A stretch of 64,000 nt of DNA, taken from positions 1 to 64,000 of the forward strand of contig JANQRW010000038.1 of NCBI GenBank assembly GCA_028284365.1, written 5' to 3'. This document shows, one piece after another, positions 46,200-55,623 of this stretch. This DNA comes from Marinicella sp. Lineage in GTDB: Bacteria; Pseudomonadota; Gammaproteobacteria; Xanthomonadales; Marinicellaceae. The first letter of the stretch is position 1, and each line of letters opens with the position of its first letter. A model generated the notes under the pieces. That model made no database searches and had not been told where the DNA came from. It saw nothing but the letters and a program-made list of their open reading frames with translations. Position numbers and translations under genes: made by a program.

Positions 46200-48185
46200 T
46201 TACCAATGAACACCTCTCATCAAACTGGCAAAGGCCATTTGTTCCGGAGAAACCTCTTTTGGTGTACCACCTTTCTCACCCCTTGCCGCAGCTGAATCAG
46301 GGAACATGTTAAATGCTGTATTCATCATCACCTCCATAGATTTAGGAGCAACCGCATGCATCACCTGGGCGAATATACCTAATCTGGTCGCCACACGTTG
46401 CGGACGTCTGATAATGGCATCTTTGATAAATTGTGCCGACTCTTCAGGTGAAATGGTTGGCACATTGTTATACATCTTGGTCGGTGCAATCATCGGTGTT
46501 CTCACCAATGGCATATTAATCGTAGTAAAGGCCACATTCAAATCATTATATTCTGCTGCCGCACACCTGGCGAAAGCATCTAATGCCGCCTTAGAAGCCA
46601 CATAAGCCGAGAACCTTGGCGCATTGGTTAACACCCCAATCGATGAAATATTAATCACATGCCCTGATCGGCGTTCTGCCATCCCAGGTAAGAAACCCAT
46701 GATTAAGCGCAAAGAACCAAAATAATTCAAATCCATGGTACGTTCAAAATCATGAAAACGGTCATATGACAGTGCAATGGAACGACGAATAGAGCGTCCG
46801 GCATTGTTCACTAAAATATCAACACCACCTAAATCCTTGTTTACATCTTTAACCAGTTTTTTAGCTGATTTTTCCTGTGATAAATCTGCGGTGTAAGGTG
46901 ATACTTTAATACCACGTTTCCTCAATGCTTTAGCAGTTTCATCCAACTTCTCCTGTCCACGAGCAACGATAATCAAATGTGCTCCAGCATCTGCCAACAT
47001 TTCAGCAACGGCTAAACCAATACCCGAAGTCGCCCCTGTCACCATCACCCGTTTATCCTTGACGCGACCTGATAACGAACGATCAACAAATAAATCCGGA
47101 TCTAAATTCCTTTCCCAATAATCCCACAAGCGCCAGGCATATTTTTTCAGCTTAGGTAATTTAATGCCTGAACCTTTAAGTGCTTTTTGTGTTTCACGGT
47201 CATCAAAACGTGTGGGGTAATTAATGAACTTCAAAATTCCAGGCGGTATCCCCAAGTCATTGAAAATCTGAGAACGAATGCGTTTAACTGGTGAAAGCAT
47301 CATCAACCCCTGTTTAACTGCACCAGGTATAAAATTAAATATTCTCGCATCAACTCGCATGTTCATTTGTGGTGCAGATGCAGCTTGAGCAAAAACATTC
47401 AACACATTACCAATGCGCTTGGGATTTGAGTCCGTGATATGAAAACAACCACCATCCAAGCCTTTCTTGTGAGAAATGTGGTCAATCACATCCACCACAT
47501 AATCCACAGGCACCATATTCAAACGACCGCCTTCAATCCCCATCATTGGCATCCATTTAGGAAAGACATTACGCATTTTTTGAATTAATTTGAAAAAATA
47601 ATATGGCCCATCAATTTTATCAATTTCACCCGTTTGAGAATGACCCAACACCATTGCGGGCCGATAAATCCGATATGGAATTGAACAAGTATGCCTAACC
47701 ACACCTTCTGAATCATGCTTGGTTTTAAAATAAGGATGATCTAATTCTTCTGCTTCTTCAAACATGTCTTCGCGAAACACACCAGGATACATCCCAGCCG
47801 CAGCAATTGAAGACACATGATGGAAACATTTGGCTTTGATGGCTTCTGCTAAATGAACAGCATGAGAGGTTCCATCGACATTGGCGGCCATTTGTTCATC
47901 TAAACCTGCACTCATGTCATAAATCGCTGCCAAATGATAAAAGTGCTTGACCTTGCCCTTCATCAGGTCTTTATTTTTTTTACTGACACCCAGACTATTT
48001 CTGGTCAAATCACCAGTAACCATATCAATGCGTTTCATCGGTGCGTTCATCTCTTCCAGCATCTTCTTTAGCTTGGTTTTTGAACCCGAACGAACCAACA
48101 AATAAATATGGCCAGTTCGTGCAAATAGCTTATCTAACAAGTGTCTTCCTACAAAGCCAGTAGCACCCGTAATGAAGTATGACAT
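46200..48185 (-). CDS. Two-domain fatty acyl-CoA reductase (alcohol-forming, Marinobacter type)
   Basis: 661 residues. The first domain is an extended SDR/thioester-reductase-like unit ('GATGFVGRHLLDKLFARTGH', 'HVSSIAAAGMYPGVFREDMF', 'YFKTKHDSE'). The second, from about 375, is a classical SDR ('VMVTGATSGIGLAVAEMLAD', 'NNAGRSIRR', 'YVASKAALDAF'). The linker 'DYWERNLDPDLF' and the end 'ALMRGVHW'-like tail, as well as the exact length, match the Marinobacter fatty acyl-CoA reductase as I recall it. That enzyme reduces acyl-CoA to fatty alcohol with NADPH, the first step to wax esters. GGAG precedes the ATG. Divergent from an acyl-CoA-binding protein. Confidence 0.88.
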   Translation of the reverse strand: MSYFITGATGFVGRHLLDKLFARTGHIYLLVRSGSKTKLKKMLEEMNAPMKRIDMVTGDLTRNSLGVSKKNKDLMKGKVKHFYHLAAIYDMSAGLDEQMAANVDGTSHAVHLAEAIKAKCFHHVSSIAAAGMYPGVFREDMFEEAEELDHPYFKTKHDSEGVVRHTCSIPYRIYRPAMVLGHSQTGEIDKIDGPYYFFKLIQKMRNVFPKWMPMMGIEGGRLNMVPVDYVVDVIDHISHKKGLDGGCFHITDSNPKRIGNVLNVFAQAASAPQMNMRVDARIFNFIPGAVKQGLMMLSPVKRIRSQIFNDLGIPPGILKFINYPTRFDDRETQKALKGSGIKLPKLKKYAWRLWDYWERNLDPDLFVDRSLSGRVKDKRVMVTGATSGIGLAVAEMLADAGAHLIIVARGQEKLDETAKALRKRGIKVSPYTADLSQEKSAKKLVKDVNKDLGGVDILVNNAGRSIRRSIALSYDRFHDFERTMDLNYFGSLRLIMGFLPGMAERRSGHVINISSIGVLTNAPRFSAYVASKAALDAFARCAAAEYNDLNVAFTTINMPLVRTPMIAPTKMYNNVPTISPEESAQFIKDAIIRRPQRVATRLGIFAQVMHAVAPKSMEVMMNTAFNMFPDSAAARGEKGGTPKEVSPEQMAFASLMRGVHW

Positions 48186-48266
48186 TAATTTTCTCCCGTA
48201 ATATGATTGACCGAATTAATAAAATCGTGTCAAATGATGGATATTCAATTTTCCGATTATCTTAAC

Positions 48267-48524
48267 ATGACTGAAATAAATGATGCATTTGAGAATGCAC
48301 AGATAGATGTAAAAAAGTTAAGCCAGCGGCCAGATGATGCCACCATGCTTAAATTATATGCCTTATACAAACAAGCTTCGGTTGGTGATGTTCAAGGTGA
48401 CAAACCTGGTTTTTTCGACTTTGTTGGCGCTGCCAAATACGAAGCCTGGGAAAAACTCCAAGGTTTAGGCAGCAATGAAGCCAAACAACAATACGTTGAT
48501 TTAGTGGCCAAACTCTCCAGTTAA
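48267..48524 (+). CDS. Acyl-CoA-binding protein
   Basis: 85 residues from ATG 48267, the point where the family begins ('MTEINDAFENAQIDVKKLSQ'). The conserved core 'MLKLYALYKQASVGDVQGDK', 'FFDFVGAAKYEAWEKLQGL' and 'AKQQYVDLVAKL' fits the four-helix ACBP fold and keeps the acyl-CoA-contacting Tyr and Lys residues. It should buffer and shuttle long-chain acyl-CoA in the cytoplasm. No strong SD is seen. The gene is uncommon in bacteria and lies between the acyl-CoA reductase and a TetR regulator, 24 bp ahead of the latter. Confidence 0.9.
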   Translation: MTEINDAFENAQIDVKKLSQRPDDATMLKLYALYKQASVGDVQGDKPGFFDFVGAAKYEAWEKLQGLGSNEAKQQYVDLVAKLSS

Positions 48525-48548
48525 ACAACTAAAATTCATCAAATCAGG

Positions 48549-49175
48549 ATGAAAACCAAAGAGCGCATACTCATCACTGCATTGGATTTGTTCAATGAAG
48601 AAGGCGAACCCAATGTTACCACCAATCACATTGCCGATGAGATGGACATCAGCCCTGGCAACTTGTATTACCACTACAAAAGTAAAGACGACATCATCTG
48701 GCAAATTTTTTTGCAGTATGAAAAAAAAATCAAAGCAGTTCTAGAATCAACTGAACTGAATCACGCATCCATGAAAGACATGTGGCTGTATCTTAATATG
48801 GTTTTTGAGGTCATTGTCGAGTATCGATTCTTATACAGAAATTTAATCCAACTGATGAATCGCATTGAATTTTTAAAACGTCACTTTCGTCACATCTTGG
48901 CAATGAAATCACAAACAGCCTTGAGCATTCTGGAAGAACTGCGCAATGAAGGCATCATCAAAGCAGATCAGAGAACAACCGCCAATCTCGCTGACCAAAT
49001 CGCCCTTACCTCAACTTTCTGGTTGAATTATTCTGTTGCGATTTTTGATGACACCTTTGATGAACAGAAAAAACTCTCACATGGTATTTTTCACATCTTA
49101 CAAATGATTGCACCTTTTCTGGATGATAAAACACGCCACTTTCTGGATGAACTTTCTAAAGAGTTTTTGTCTTGA
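48549..49175 (+). CDS. TetR-family regulator beside the acyl-CoA genes
   Basis: 208 residues. The N-terminal HTH is clear: 'RILITALDLFNEEGEPNVTT', 'HIADEMDISPGNLYYHYKSK' (about 5-47). The C-terminal ligand domain is helical with aromatic and Met residues. Position right after the acyl-CoA-binding gene and next to the divergent reductase suggests it senses acyl-CoA or a fatty acid and controls both (inference). Converges with the broken gene at 49186. Confidence 0.88.
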   Translation: MKTKERILITALDLFNEEGEPNVTTNHIADEMDISPGNLYYHYKSKDDIIWQIFLQYEKKIKAVLESTELNHASMKDMWLYLNMVFEVIVEYRFLYRNLIQLMNRIEFLKRHFRHILAMKSQTALSILEELRNEGIIKADQRTTANLADQIALTSTFWLNYSVAIFDDTFDEQKKLSHGIFHILQMIAPFLDDKTRHFLDELSKEFLS

Positions 49176-49185
49176 GGTTGATTTA

Positions 49186-50721
49186 TCAATCCAGGCGATA
49201 AAAATCGTAATAGGATGACTCTCTGGTGATACCTTCGTAAGTAATCCCTTCAAACCATTCTTTTGCGTACACCCTAAAACCCTTGTAACCAATATCTTGA
49301 AAATAACCCAAAGTCAACTTACTTACCGGACGGTTGAAATACCTGCCAGTACAATAAGGTATTTCTAACAAATCATACCATTGGTTATCATAAGCCTGAT
49401 ACCGAGTTATTTTTCTGCAATTAAAGTCAAAATCAGGCTCACTACCTTGCAATTGATACGAGCGCGCACCATAATAACTCGGATTGGGTGGTGATTGATA
49501 CCAATTAGGGTCATAATAAGACAGGTTAACCACCCTGCTTTCCTGCAAATCCTCACTCACCATTAACCAATCTCCTTCCTGATCAGGATAATTAAATGAC
49601 CCATCATTAACTGTATATTGATCAGTGGAAAAAACCTCAACACCAAAATTAAAATTTTGTATGACTTTGGGTTCAGAGCCATCAATACTGATAGTAGCCA
49701 ATTCAGTACCCTGTAGCTGAATTTGTATGGTTTGAACATCTGAATGCAACTGTGCACTGACTGGTTCATCATTCTGAATACTGGAGCCACCAAATGGCTT
49801 CAATAACTCAGCGATGAACGATCCATTTTCATCAAATTGACCACTGGCGATTTTCCACTCAGGCTTACCCTGCTCATCGTAACTGTAAATCACCACCACA
49901 GTATATTGGTTTTGAGTTCTTATTACTAAGCCGCTGCCAATTTCAGGATCATCATGGGTTCGCCAGTGGCCATCATTAGGTAATAAAGGCTGTGTTTGGT
50001 TGATTCTGAAGGCTTTGAACTGATTTCCAGTTCCAACTTCCGAAAAGGTCAATTGTTGATTACCTATATCAAACCCTTGAATGTGATATTCACCAAACTG
50101 ACATTGTTCACTTGGTTCAGCCCCTAAGACAATCAAACAATCAATATGCATGTTTTCAGAACTTGGATGATTACTGGTATAAGAAATATCCCTAAATGGA
50201 GCTATAGGAACACCTATTCCCACTTGCAATGTAAGGTCCCAAATGAAGGATTGATTGGTAGCTCAATCAGCCACAGCCCACCGACCTGACAAACCAGGAA
50301 AACCGTAGCTGGTGTCATGACCAAAGTGTATGGGCGTGATGGTTTTTGCTACCGATCCGTTGAATTGTAAGTTTGCTTTATTAGAACCCAAAAACACTAT
50401 TTTCAATGTGTCAAATTCATCAAAGATACTGGCTGATTGTGGATTATCTCCTAGCAGGTTTTGTCCATTTTGTGTTTGATACAAATCGACTTCCAGCACA
50501 CCCTCACCATCAACTTGACCCGAACCAATATACCAAACATTTTCACCTGTTGCCGTATAAGTAAACAAGCTGATAACAGTGATGGCATTTTGTGTGGTCA
50601 TCATCAAACCACTGCCTATGGCTGGATCATCAGTTGTATTCCACAAACCGTCAGCTGGCTTGAACTGTGCAATGGCCGTATTGATAATAAAAATAAGAAT
50701 AAGTGCAGAAATTCGTTTCAT
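49186..50721 (-). pseudogene. Secreted two-repeat protein split by one in-frame TGA
   Basis: The frame from ATG 50721 (GGAG seven bases ahead; signal peptide 'LILIFIINTAIA') runs 152 codons to a TGA at 50263-50265 and then continues, in the same frame and without any gap, to 49186, 512 codons in all. Both sides of the stop carry the same domain: 'DGLWNTTDDPAIGSGLMMTT' before and 'DGHWRTHDDPEIGSGLVIRT' after, each followed by a Trp/Gly-rich beta repeat. This shows one gene broken by a nonsense mutation rather than two. Family unknown to me; such repeats occur in extracellular proteins of marine gammaproteobacteria. A reading error cannot be excluded. Confidence 0.8.
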
Positions 50722-50780
50722 CAAATGCTCCATCATGATTCAGTGCGCTCATTGTAACAAAAATCTTCTTTTTTATTACA

Positions 50781-51839
50781 TCAAATAATTTCTGTGCCCG
50801 GTAACTGTTCAATTAAGTCCGCACCCAATAACATGCTGGGCGTGTGATAACCAGCAGTATCGGCTCGTCTACCTAACAAGGCTTCGGCAACAAAGACCGC
50901 ACCATCTGCAGTTATTTCATAGCCATTATTGACCTTAATGCGATATTCTCTGTTTTCATCTGCGGCATTCTTAACCTCGCCCCAAACATATGTTTTCAAC
51001 TTTGCCCTGGTGGCCTCATCTGGCCCTTTTACTTTTTTATCAATGCGTTTTTTTAGGAAATTCTGAACTAAACCCAATCCCAAAACAGGTTTAAACCAAT
51101 TCATTCTTTTCAGTTGTTTGACCATACCTGGCGAACCTGGGATATATACTTCAATATTTGGAATCTGAGTGTTGTGATAGGCTGTAGACACATCACCCCA
51201 AGGAATGGTCATTGCTAATTTTTCACCACCACCAAAATCTATCTTACGGGTTTTAGCTGCCAAAGGTACCGTAATTATTTCACCGTTTTCACGGATCTTA
51301 CCTCCTTCTGGCAACGCTTCTACAGAAGTCTTGGCCGTACCCGGACTAAAACCTGACCGCGAATCAAACCCCAATGCCAAGTGTGTTGCATCTGGCATCA
51401 TTTGTTTTAATTTAGCTGCCACACAATCTGTAGGAATCACATCAAAACCCACTCCAGGGCACAGTACCACACCCTGATCTCTGGCAGCTGTATCTAAACT
51501 CGCTGCCAGTTCAAAAACATCAATTTCCCCAGTAATATCAAGGTAATGGGATTGCTGTTTCAAGCATGCCTGCATCATCACTTGTGCAGTCTGGGAAAAA
51601 GGTCCGGCACAGTTCAAAACCAAGTTCATTTGAGTAATGAACACATCGGATTGAGCCAACATATCAATGCTAAACACCTGGCAAGGTAGATTATATTGTG
51701 CCGCCAAAGCTTTTACTTTATTCCTGCTACGTCCTGCTAAAACTGGCTTCATACCAGCCTGGACTGCTTTTTCTACAATCAGCTTGCCTGAATAACCAGT
51801 TGCACCATAGATCATCCACTTTTTATCACTGTTGCTCAT
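50781..51839 (-). CDS. Saccharopine-dehydrogenase-like NAD(P)-binding protein (trans-acting enoyl reductase type)
   Basis: 352 residues. Rossmann motif 'IYGATGYSGKLIVEKAVQAG' (about 10-29), 'VLAGRSRNKVKAL', 'LVLNCAGPFSQTAQVMMQAC', 'YLDITGEIDVF' and 'PGVGFDVIPTDC' match the saccharopine-dehydrogenase-like group that includes actinobacterial trans-acting enoyl reductases. Likely a reductase of a lipid or keto compound; true lysine-pathway activity is unlikely. Its ATG overlaps the stop of the upstream SDR (ATGA), so they act as a pair. Confidence 0.85.
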   Translation of the reverse strand: MSNSDKKWMIYGATGYSGKLIVEKAVQAGMKPVLAGRSRNKVKALAAQYNLPCQVFSIDMLAQSDVFITQMNLVLNCAGPFSQTAQVMMQACLKQQSHYLDITGEIDVFELAASLDTAARDQGVVLCPGVGFDVIPTDCVAAKLKQMMPDATHLALGFDSRSGFSPGTAKTSVEALPEGGKIRENGEIITVPLAAKTRKIDFGGGEKLAMTIPWGDVSTAYHNTQIPNIEVYIPGSPGMVKQLKRMNWFKPVLGLGLVQNFLKKRIDKKVKGPDEATRAKLKTYVWGEVKNAADENREYRIKVNNGYEITADGAVFVAEALLGRRADTAGYHTPSMLLGADLIEQLPGTEII

Positions 51840-52648
51840 TGAAACATGCTCCTAATCATTTTGACTTTTTGTTTGAAAAAATAATTGGGAAACCACCTTG
51901 ATATCCTGTACTGCCACTTGGTTTGGTTATCGCACAATACCATAAACTGTTTGTTCTCTATTGCATCTAAAATCATGTTAGCAACGTCATCAGCGGTGTA
52001 TTTTGAATTTTTCATCCAACGATTGATTTGATTTTTGATTTTTTCATCAGTACCATGCATAGATTGTACTAAATTGGTTTGAAAAAATGCCGGACAGACC
52101 ACGCTGACATGAATGTCATCCTGAGCCAGTTCACAGCGCAAAGTTTCACTCAAAGCATAGACACTGGCTTTAGCCACATTGTACGAGGCCACTCCTGGAG
52201 CAAGCGCAATGGCAGCAAACGATGCCACATTTACAATCGCTGCAGCAGAACTTTTACGCAGTTCTGGGATGAATGCCTGGCATCCTCGCACCACCCCCAT
52301 GACGTTGACTTGCCATTGTCGCTCCCATTCAGCTTCTGTGGTGAATTCGAGATTGCCTTGCGAGCCTACTCCTGCATTGTTTACTACCACATCAACCTGA
52401 CCAAAGACTGTAACAACCTCTTGTTTTAAAGCTTGGAGATTTTCGGCACCAGAGACATCACAATTAAAATAATGTGCTCTTTGACCCTGAGATTGTATCC
52501 TTTGTACCACTTGCTGGCCGGCTTCTGTTTGTACATCAACAACAGCCACATCAAAACCACGTTGACTGGCGTGTAGTGCCAAAGCTTTTCCTAAACCACT
52601 GGCTGCACCAGTGATAACCATGACTTTTGTATTCGAATTATTATGCAT
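51836..52648 (-). CDS. Short-chain dehydrogenase/reductase (SDR)
   Basis: 270 residues. Cofactor motif 'VITGAASGLGKALAL' near residue 10, 'NNAG' near 90, catalytic Ser in 'IVNVASFAA' and Tyr-Lys in 'YNVAKASVYAL'. An N-terminal His/Asn-rich leader means a start at the ATG eight codons in (52624) is also possible. Substrate unknown; the gene is coupled to the enoyl-reductase-like gene and lies divergent from acyl-CoA dehydrogenase, suggesting lipid oxidation or reduction. Confidence 0.9.
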   Translation of the reverse strand: MHNNSNTKVMVITGAASGLGKALALHASQRGFDVAVVDVQTEAGQQVVQRIQSQGQRAHYFNCDVSGAENLQALKQEVVTVFGQVDVVVNNAGVGSQGNLEFTTEAEWERQWQVNVMGVVRGCQAFIPELRKSSAAAIVNVASFAAIALAPGVASYNVAKASVYALSETLRCELAQDDIHVSVVCPAFFQTNLVQSMHGTDEKIKNQINRWMKNSKYTADDVANMILDAIENKQFMVLCDNQTKWQYRISRWFPNYFFKQKVKMIRSMFQ

Positions 52649-52664
52649 CCAAGCATCTTAGCAA

Positions 52665-52698
52665 AAAAAGCGAACATTCACTCGCTTTTTGTTATAAT
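52665..52698 (+). promoter_or_regulatory. Candidate promoter and operator for the acyl-CoA dehydrogenase operon
   Basis: A perfect TATAAT (52693-52698) lies 26 bp before the ATG at 52725. AAAAAGCGA (52665-52673) and TCGCTTTTT (52682-52690) form a 9-bp inverted repeat with an 8-bp centre that occupies the -35 zone. That position fits a repressor site, perhaps for the TetR protein encoded in the operon. Confidence 0.45.
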
Positions 52699-52724
52699 CG
52701 TTCATCTTTTATACGAGTAGCTAA

Positions 52725-53903
52725 ATGACCCAATCAAGTTTCGATGAGATGCTAGAGCGCATTGATGCGATTGTAAAGAACCAAATTATTCCATTGGAAA
52801 CTTTGTTACTCACCCAGCAATGGGATCAACTATACCCAGCTTTAGATGAAATCAGACAAAACGTCAAAGCAGCCAACCTATGGGCCCCAAATCTGCCCGC
52901 TGATGTTGGTGGCATGAATCTATCTACAGTCGAACTGGGACAAATTGCAGAAGTCAGTGGTCAATCACCCCTGGGTCATTACTGTTTGGGGTGCCAAGCT
53001 CCTGATGCAGGTAATGCTGAGTTGTTACACATATATGCAAATGACTTCATCAAGAGCCATTTTCTGTTGCCGTTGGCTCAAGGAGAAATCCGCAGCTGTT
53101 TCGCCATGACTGAACCAGCTACAGCAGGTTCAAACCCCACCCTATTGGAAGCCACTGCAGAATTGATCGATGACCAATGGCTCATTAATGGCAGAAAATG
53201 GTTTACCACCGCCGCTGACGGCAGCCAATTCACCATTGTCATGGCAGTAACCGAACCGGATGCACCAAAACACCAGAAAGCCAGTATGATTATTGTGCCA
53301 CTAGACAATCCTGGCTATAGAATGATACGCAACATACCAGTTATGGGTCATGAAGGTAAAGGTTATTATTCACATAGCGAGGTTGAATTTGTGAATTGTA
53401 AAGTACCGGCCAATCACCTGATTGGTCAAAGAGGCCAAGGTTTTAAAATGGCACAACAAAGGCTTGGGCCTGGGCGCATTCAACATTGCATGCGTTGGAT
53501 TGGTATTGCCCGAAGGTGTTTTGAGATCATGTGCAAACATGTCAAGAACCGCCCAATCACAGGTACCAGCACTTTAGCCGATCAAGCGGTCATTCAAAGT
53601 AAAATCGCTGAATCCTATGCAGCTATGAATGCATCACGAACATTGGTTATGGAAACTGCCAAAATCATTGATGAGGCCGGCTGGGCAGCCGCAAGACACC
53701 ACATTTCAATGATCAAATTCGAATGCGCAAACATGCTACAATCAGTGGTGGATAACACCCTACAATCAATGGGAGCATTGGGCATGACAGACGACAGCAT
53801 AGTGGCATTTTTCTACCGCGAAGAGCGTGCTGCACGGATATACGACGGCCCAGATGAAGTTCACAAGATATCACTGGCTAAAAGCCTGCTTAAACAGTTT
53901 TGA
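52725..53903 (+). CDS. Acyl-CoA dehydrogenase (ACAD10/11-like)
   Basis: 392 residues. Family blocks: 'CFAMTEPATAGSNPTLLEAT' (FAD/substrate site), 'WLINGRKWFTTAADGSQFTI', 'LGPGRIQHCMRWIGIARRCF', and 'YDGPDEVHKISLAKSLL' at the end. It oxidises an acyl-CoA to the enoyl-CoA using FAD. The downstream phosphotransferase resembles the kinase domain that is fused to such dehydrogenases in eukaryotic ACAD10/11, where 4-hydroxy acids are degraded through 4-phosphoryl-CoA; that role is an inference. Followed directly by a TetR gene with a TTGA overlap. Confidence 0.93.
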   Translation: MTQSSFDEMLERIDAIVKNQIIPLETLLLTQQWDQLYPALDEIRQNVKAANLWAPNLPADVGGMNLSTVELGQIAEVSGQSPLGHYCLGCQAPDAGNAELLHIYANDFIKSHFLLPLAQGEIRSCFAMTEPATAGSNPTLLEATAELIDDQWLINGRKWFTTAADGSQFTIVMAVTEPDAPKHQKASMIIVPLDNPGYRMIRNIPVMGHEGKGYYSHSEVEFVNCKVPANHLIGQRGQGFKMAQQRLGPGRIQHCMRWIGIARRCFEIMCKHVKNRPITGTSTLADQAVIQSKIAESYAAMNASRTLVMETAKIIDEAGWAAARHHISMIKFECANMLQSVVDNTLQSMGALGMTDDSIVAFFYREERAARIYDGPDEVHKISLAKSLLKQF

Positions 53904-54595
53904 TCAACCTCAGTTACGAAACATTCAGCCAAGAGTTTGTGGCTTTGATTGGTAATGAGTGGTCATGCCTGTATGACCTGAACCATGAAAAGCTGAACCT
54001 AAAAAACCGCAACATCGCAACCAAAAAGTTTAAGCTCATCATCGGAACAGTTTTTAGAATTTCAAACGCAAAAGGTTTTCAGGCAATGACTTTACGAGAT
54101 TTGAGCCAAGAATCTGGCATCAGTATGGGTGGATTATACAAATATTTCAGTAACAAAACCCAAATCGCAGAGATGATTCATTCTGCCATGGTCTATATGG
54201 CAGAAACATGCTTGAAAATATCAGAGCATCACAATGAAGACCCTATTTTTGAGCTCAATGAGCTGTTGGCTCGACACATTTACATCAGTGAGCGACTGAA
54301 AAAGTGGTTTTACTTCGTGTTTATGGAAGCCAAAAGTTTAGAACGCCCATTGGTAGAGACCATCATTGCCTCAGAACAGTCTATGGAAAATGCTATTTTG
54401 CAACACATTACCAAAGCCAAACAGCAAAACCTATGCACATGTACCAATCCTGATTTCGTTGCGGCAATGCTTAAAGTAATGCTACAAGAATGGTATTTAA
54501 AGTCATGGAAATACAACCAAAAAGGCATCAATGCAGATCAATACGTCGCTAACCTCCTCCTCAGCGTTTATCAATTACTCGGAGTTAAATCATGA
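53900..54595 (+). CDS. TetR-family regulator with unusual TTG start
   Basis: 231 residues beginning at a TTG that overlaps the preceding stop in TTGA, so translation is probably coupled. The HTH sits late, at about residues 45-90 ('LIIGTVFRISNAKGFQAMTL', 'DLSQESGISMGGLYKYFSNK'), after a ~40-residue N-terminal extension. A start further inside (GTG near 53939) is possible, but any start after the HTH would destroy it. As part of the operon it likely controls acyl-CoA dehydrogenase expression. Confidence 0.8.
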   Translation: MINLSYETFSQEFVALIGNEWSCLYDLNHEKLNLKNRNIATKKFKLIIGTVFRISNAKGFQAMTLRDLSQESGISMGGLYKYFSNKTQIAEMIHSAMVYMAETCLKISEHHNEDPIFELNELLARHIYISERLKKWFYFVFMEAKSLERPLVETIIASEQSMENAILQHITKAKQQNLCTCTNPDFVAAMLKVMLQEWYLKSWKYNQKGINADQYVANLLLSVYQLLGVKS

Positions 54596-55593
54596 CACCT
54601 GTAGAACAATCCACTGTCAGCCAATACCTACACACACAGCTACCTACACAAGGCGATTTAACCTTTAGCGCATTTAAAGGCGGGGCATCTAACCTCACCT
54701 ATGCGGTAAAAGACGAACAACAAGAGTGGATCATGCGCACTTCACCACCTGGCACCAAAGCCAAAGGTGCCCACGACATGAACCGTGAGTATAAATTATT
54801 ACAAAAACTTCACCCGCACTTTAATTTGTGTCCAGAGGTGGTTTTATTCTGCGATGATGAAGCTGTATTTCCTCGTGAATTTTATCTGATGAAACCAATT
54901 AACGGCATCATCATCAGACAACAATTGCCAGACATATACAATGGTACTGACTTAAGCCAATTATGTAAACAACTGATGGCTGTACACGTTAAACTTCACC
55001 AAGTGCCTACTCATAACTTACAAAACTTCAACAAAGGACCTGGTTATATTGAACGTCAAATAACAGGATGGGTACATCGCTACAACAGGGTTACGCCGGA
55101 AAATGATGTGGCCCAACCAGTGATCCAATGGCTATCAAAAAACATGCCAAACGATAACCGCGAATATACTTTGATTCACAATGATTACAAATTTGATAAC
55201 GTGGTTTTCGATCCAAACAACACCAACAAAATCATTGGCGTCCTTGATTGGGAAATGACCACCATCGGTGATCCATTGATGGATTTAGGCTGTTCTCTGG
55301 CTTACTGGTTCGAAGCCAATGACCACAAAGCCATGCAAAAAATCAGCATGATGCCGACTTATCTGGATGGGATGTTAAGTCGTGATGAATTGGTCCATCA
55401 ATACAGTTTATCTAGTGGATTGGTGATCGATGATTATCACTTTTATTATATTTATGGCCTTTTCAGGCTGGCTGTGATTGTACAACAAATCTTTTACAGG
55501 TATCAAAAAGGCCAAACCGATAATCCAGCATTCAAGCCTATGGGCATGATCAGAGACCTGATTTTGAAACAAGCCTTGACTCATTTAAAATAA
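54592..55593 (+). CDS. Phosphotransferase (APH family, ACAD10/11 kinase-domain type)
   Basis: 333 residues. Kinase-like motifs: glycine loop 'FKGGASNLTYAV', catalytic loop 'LIHNDYKFDNVVFDP' and metal loop 'VLDWEMTTIGDPLMDLGC'. Despite the aminoglycoside-kinase family name, the pairing with acyl-CoA dehydrogenase points to phosphorylation of a hydroxyacyl-CoA. ATG overlaps the TetR stop (ATGA). Confidence 0.9.
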   Translation: MTPVEQSTVSQYLHTQLPTQGDLTFSAFKGGASNLTYAVKDEQQEWIMRTSPPGTKAKGAHDMNREYKLLQKLHPHFNLCPEVVLFCDDEAVFPREFYLMKPINGIIIRQQLPDIYNGTDLSQLCKQLMAVHVKLHQVPTHNLQNFNKGPGYIERQITGWVHRYNRVTPENDVAQPVIQWLSKNMPNDNREYTLIHNDYKFDNVVFDPNNTNKIIGVLDWEMTTIGDPLMDLGCSLAYWFEANDHKAMQKISMMPTYLDGMLSRDELVHQYSLSSGLVIDDYHFYYIYGLFRLAVIVQQIFYRYQKGQTDNPAFKPMGMIRDLILKQALTHLK

Positions 55594-55623
55594 ATAACAA
55601 AAACAACTAATTACGAGATAAAC

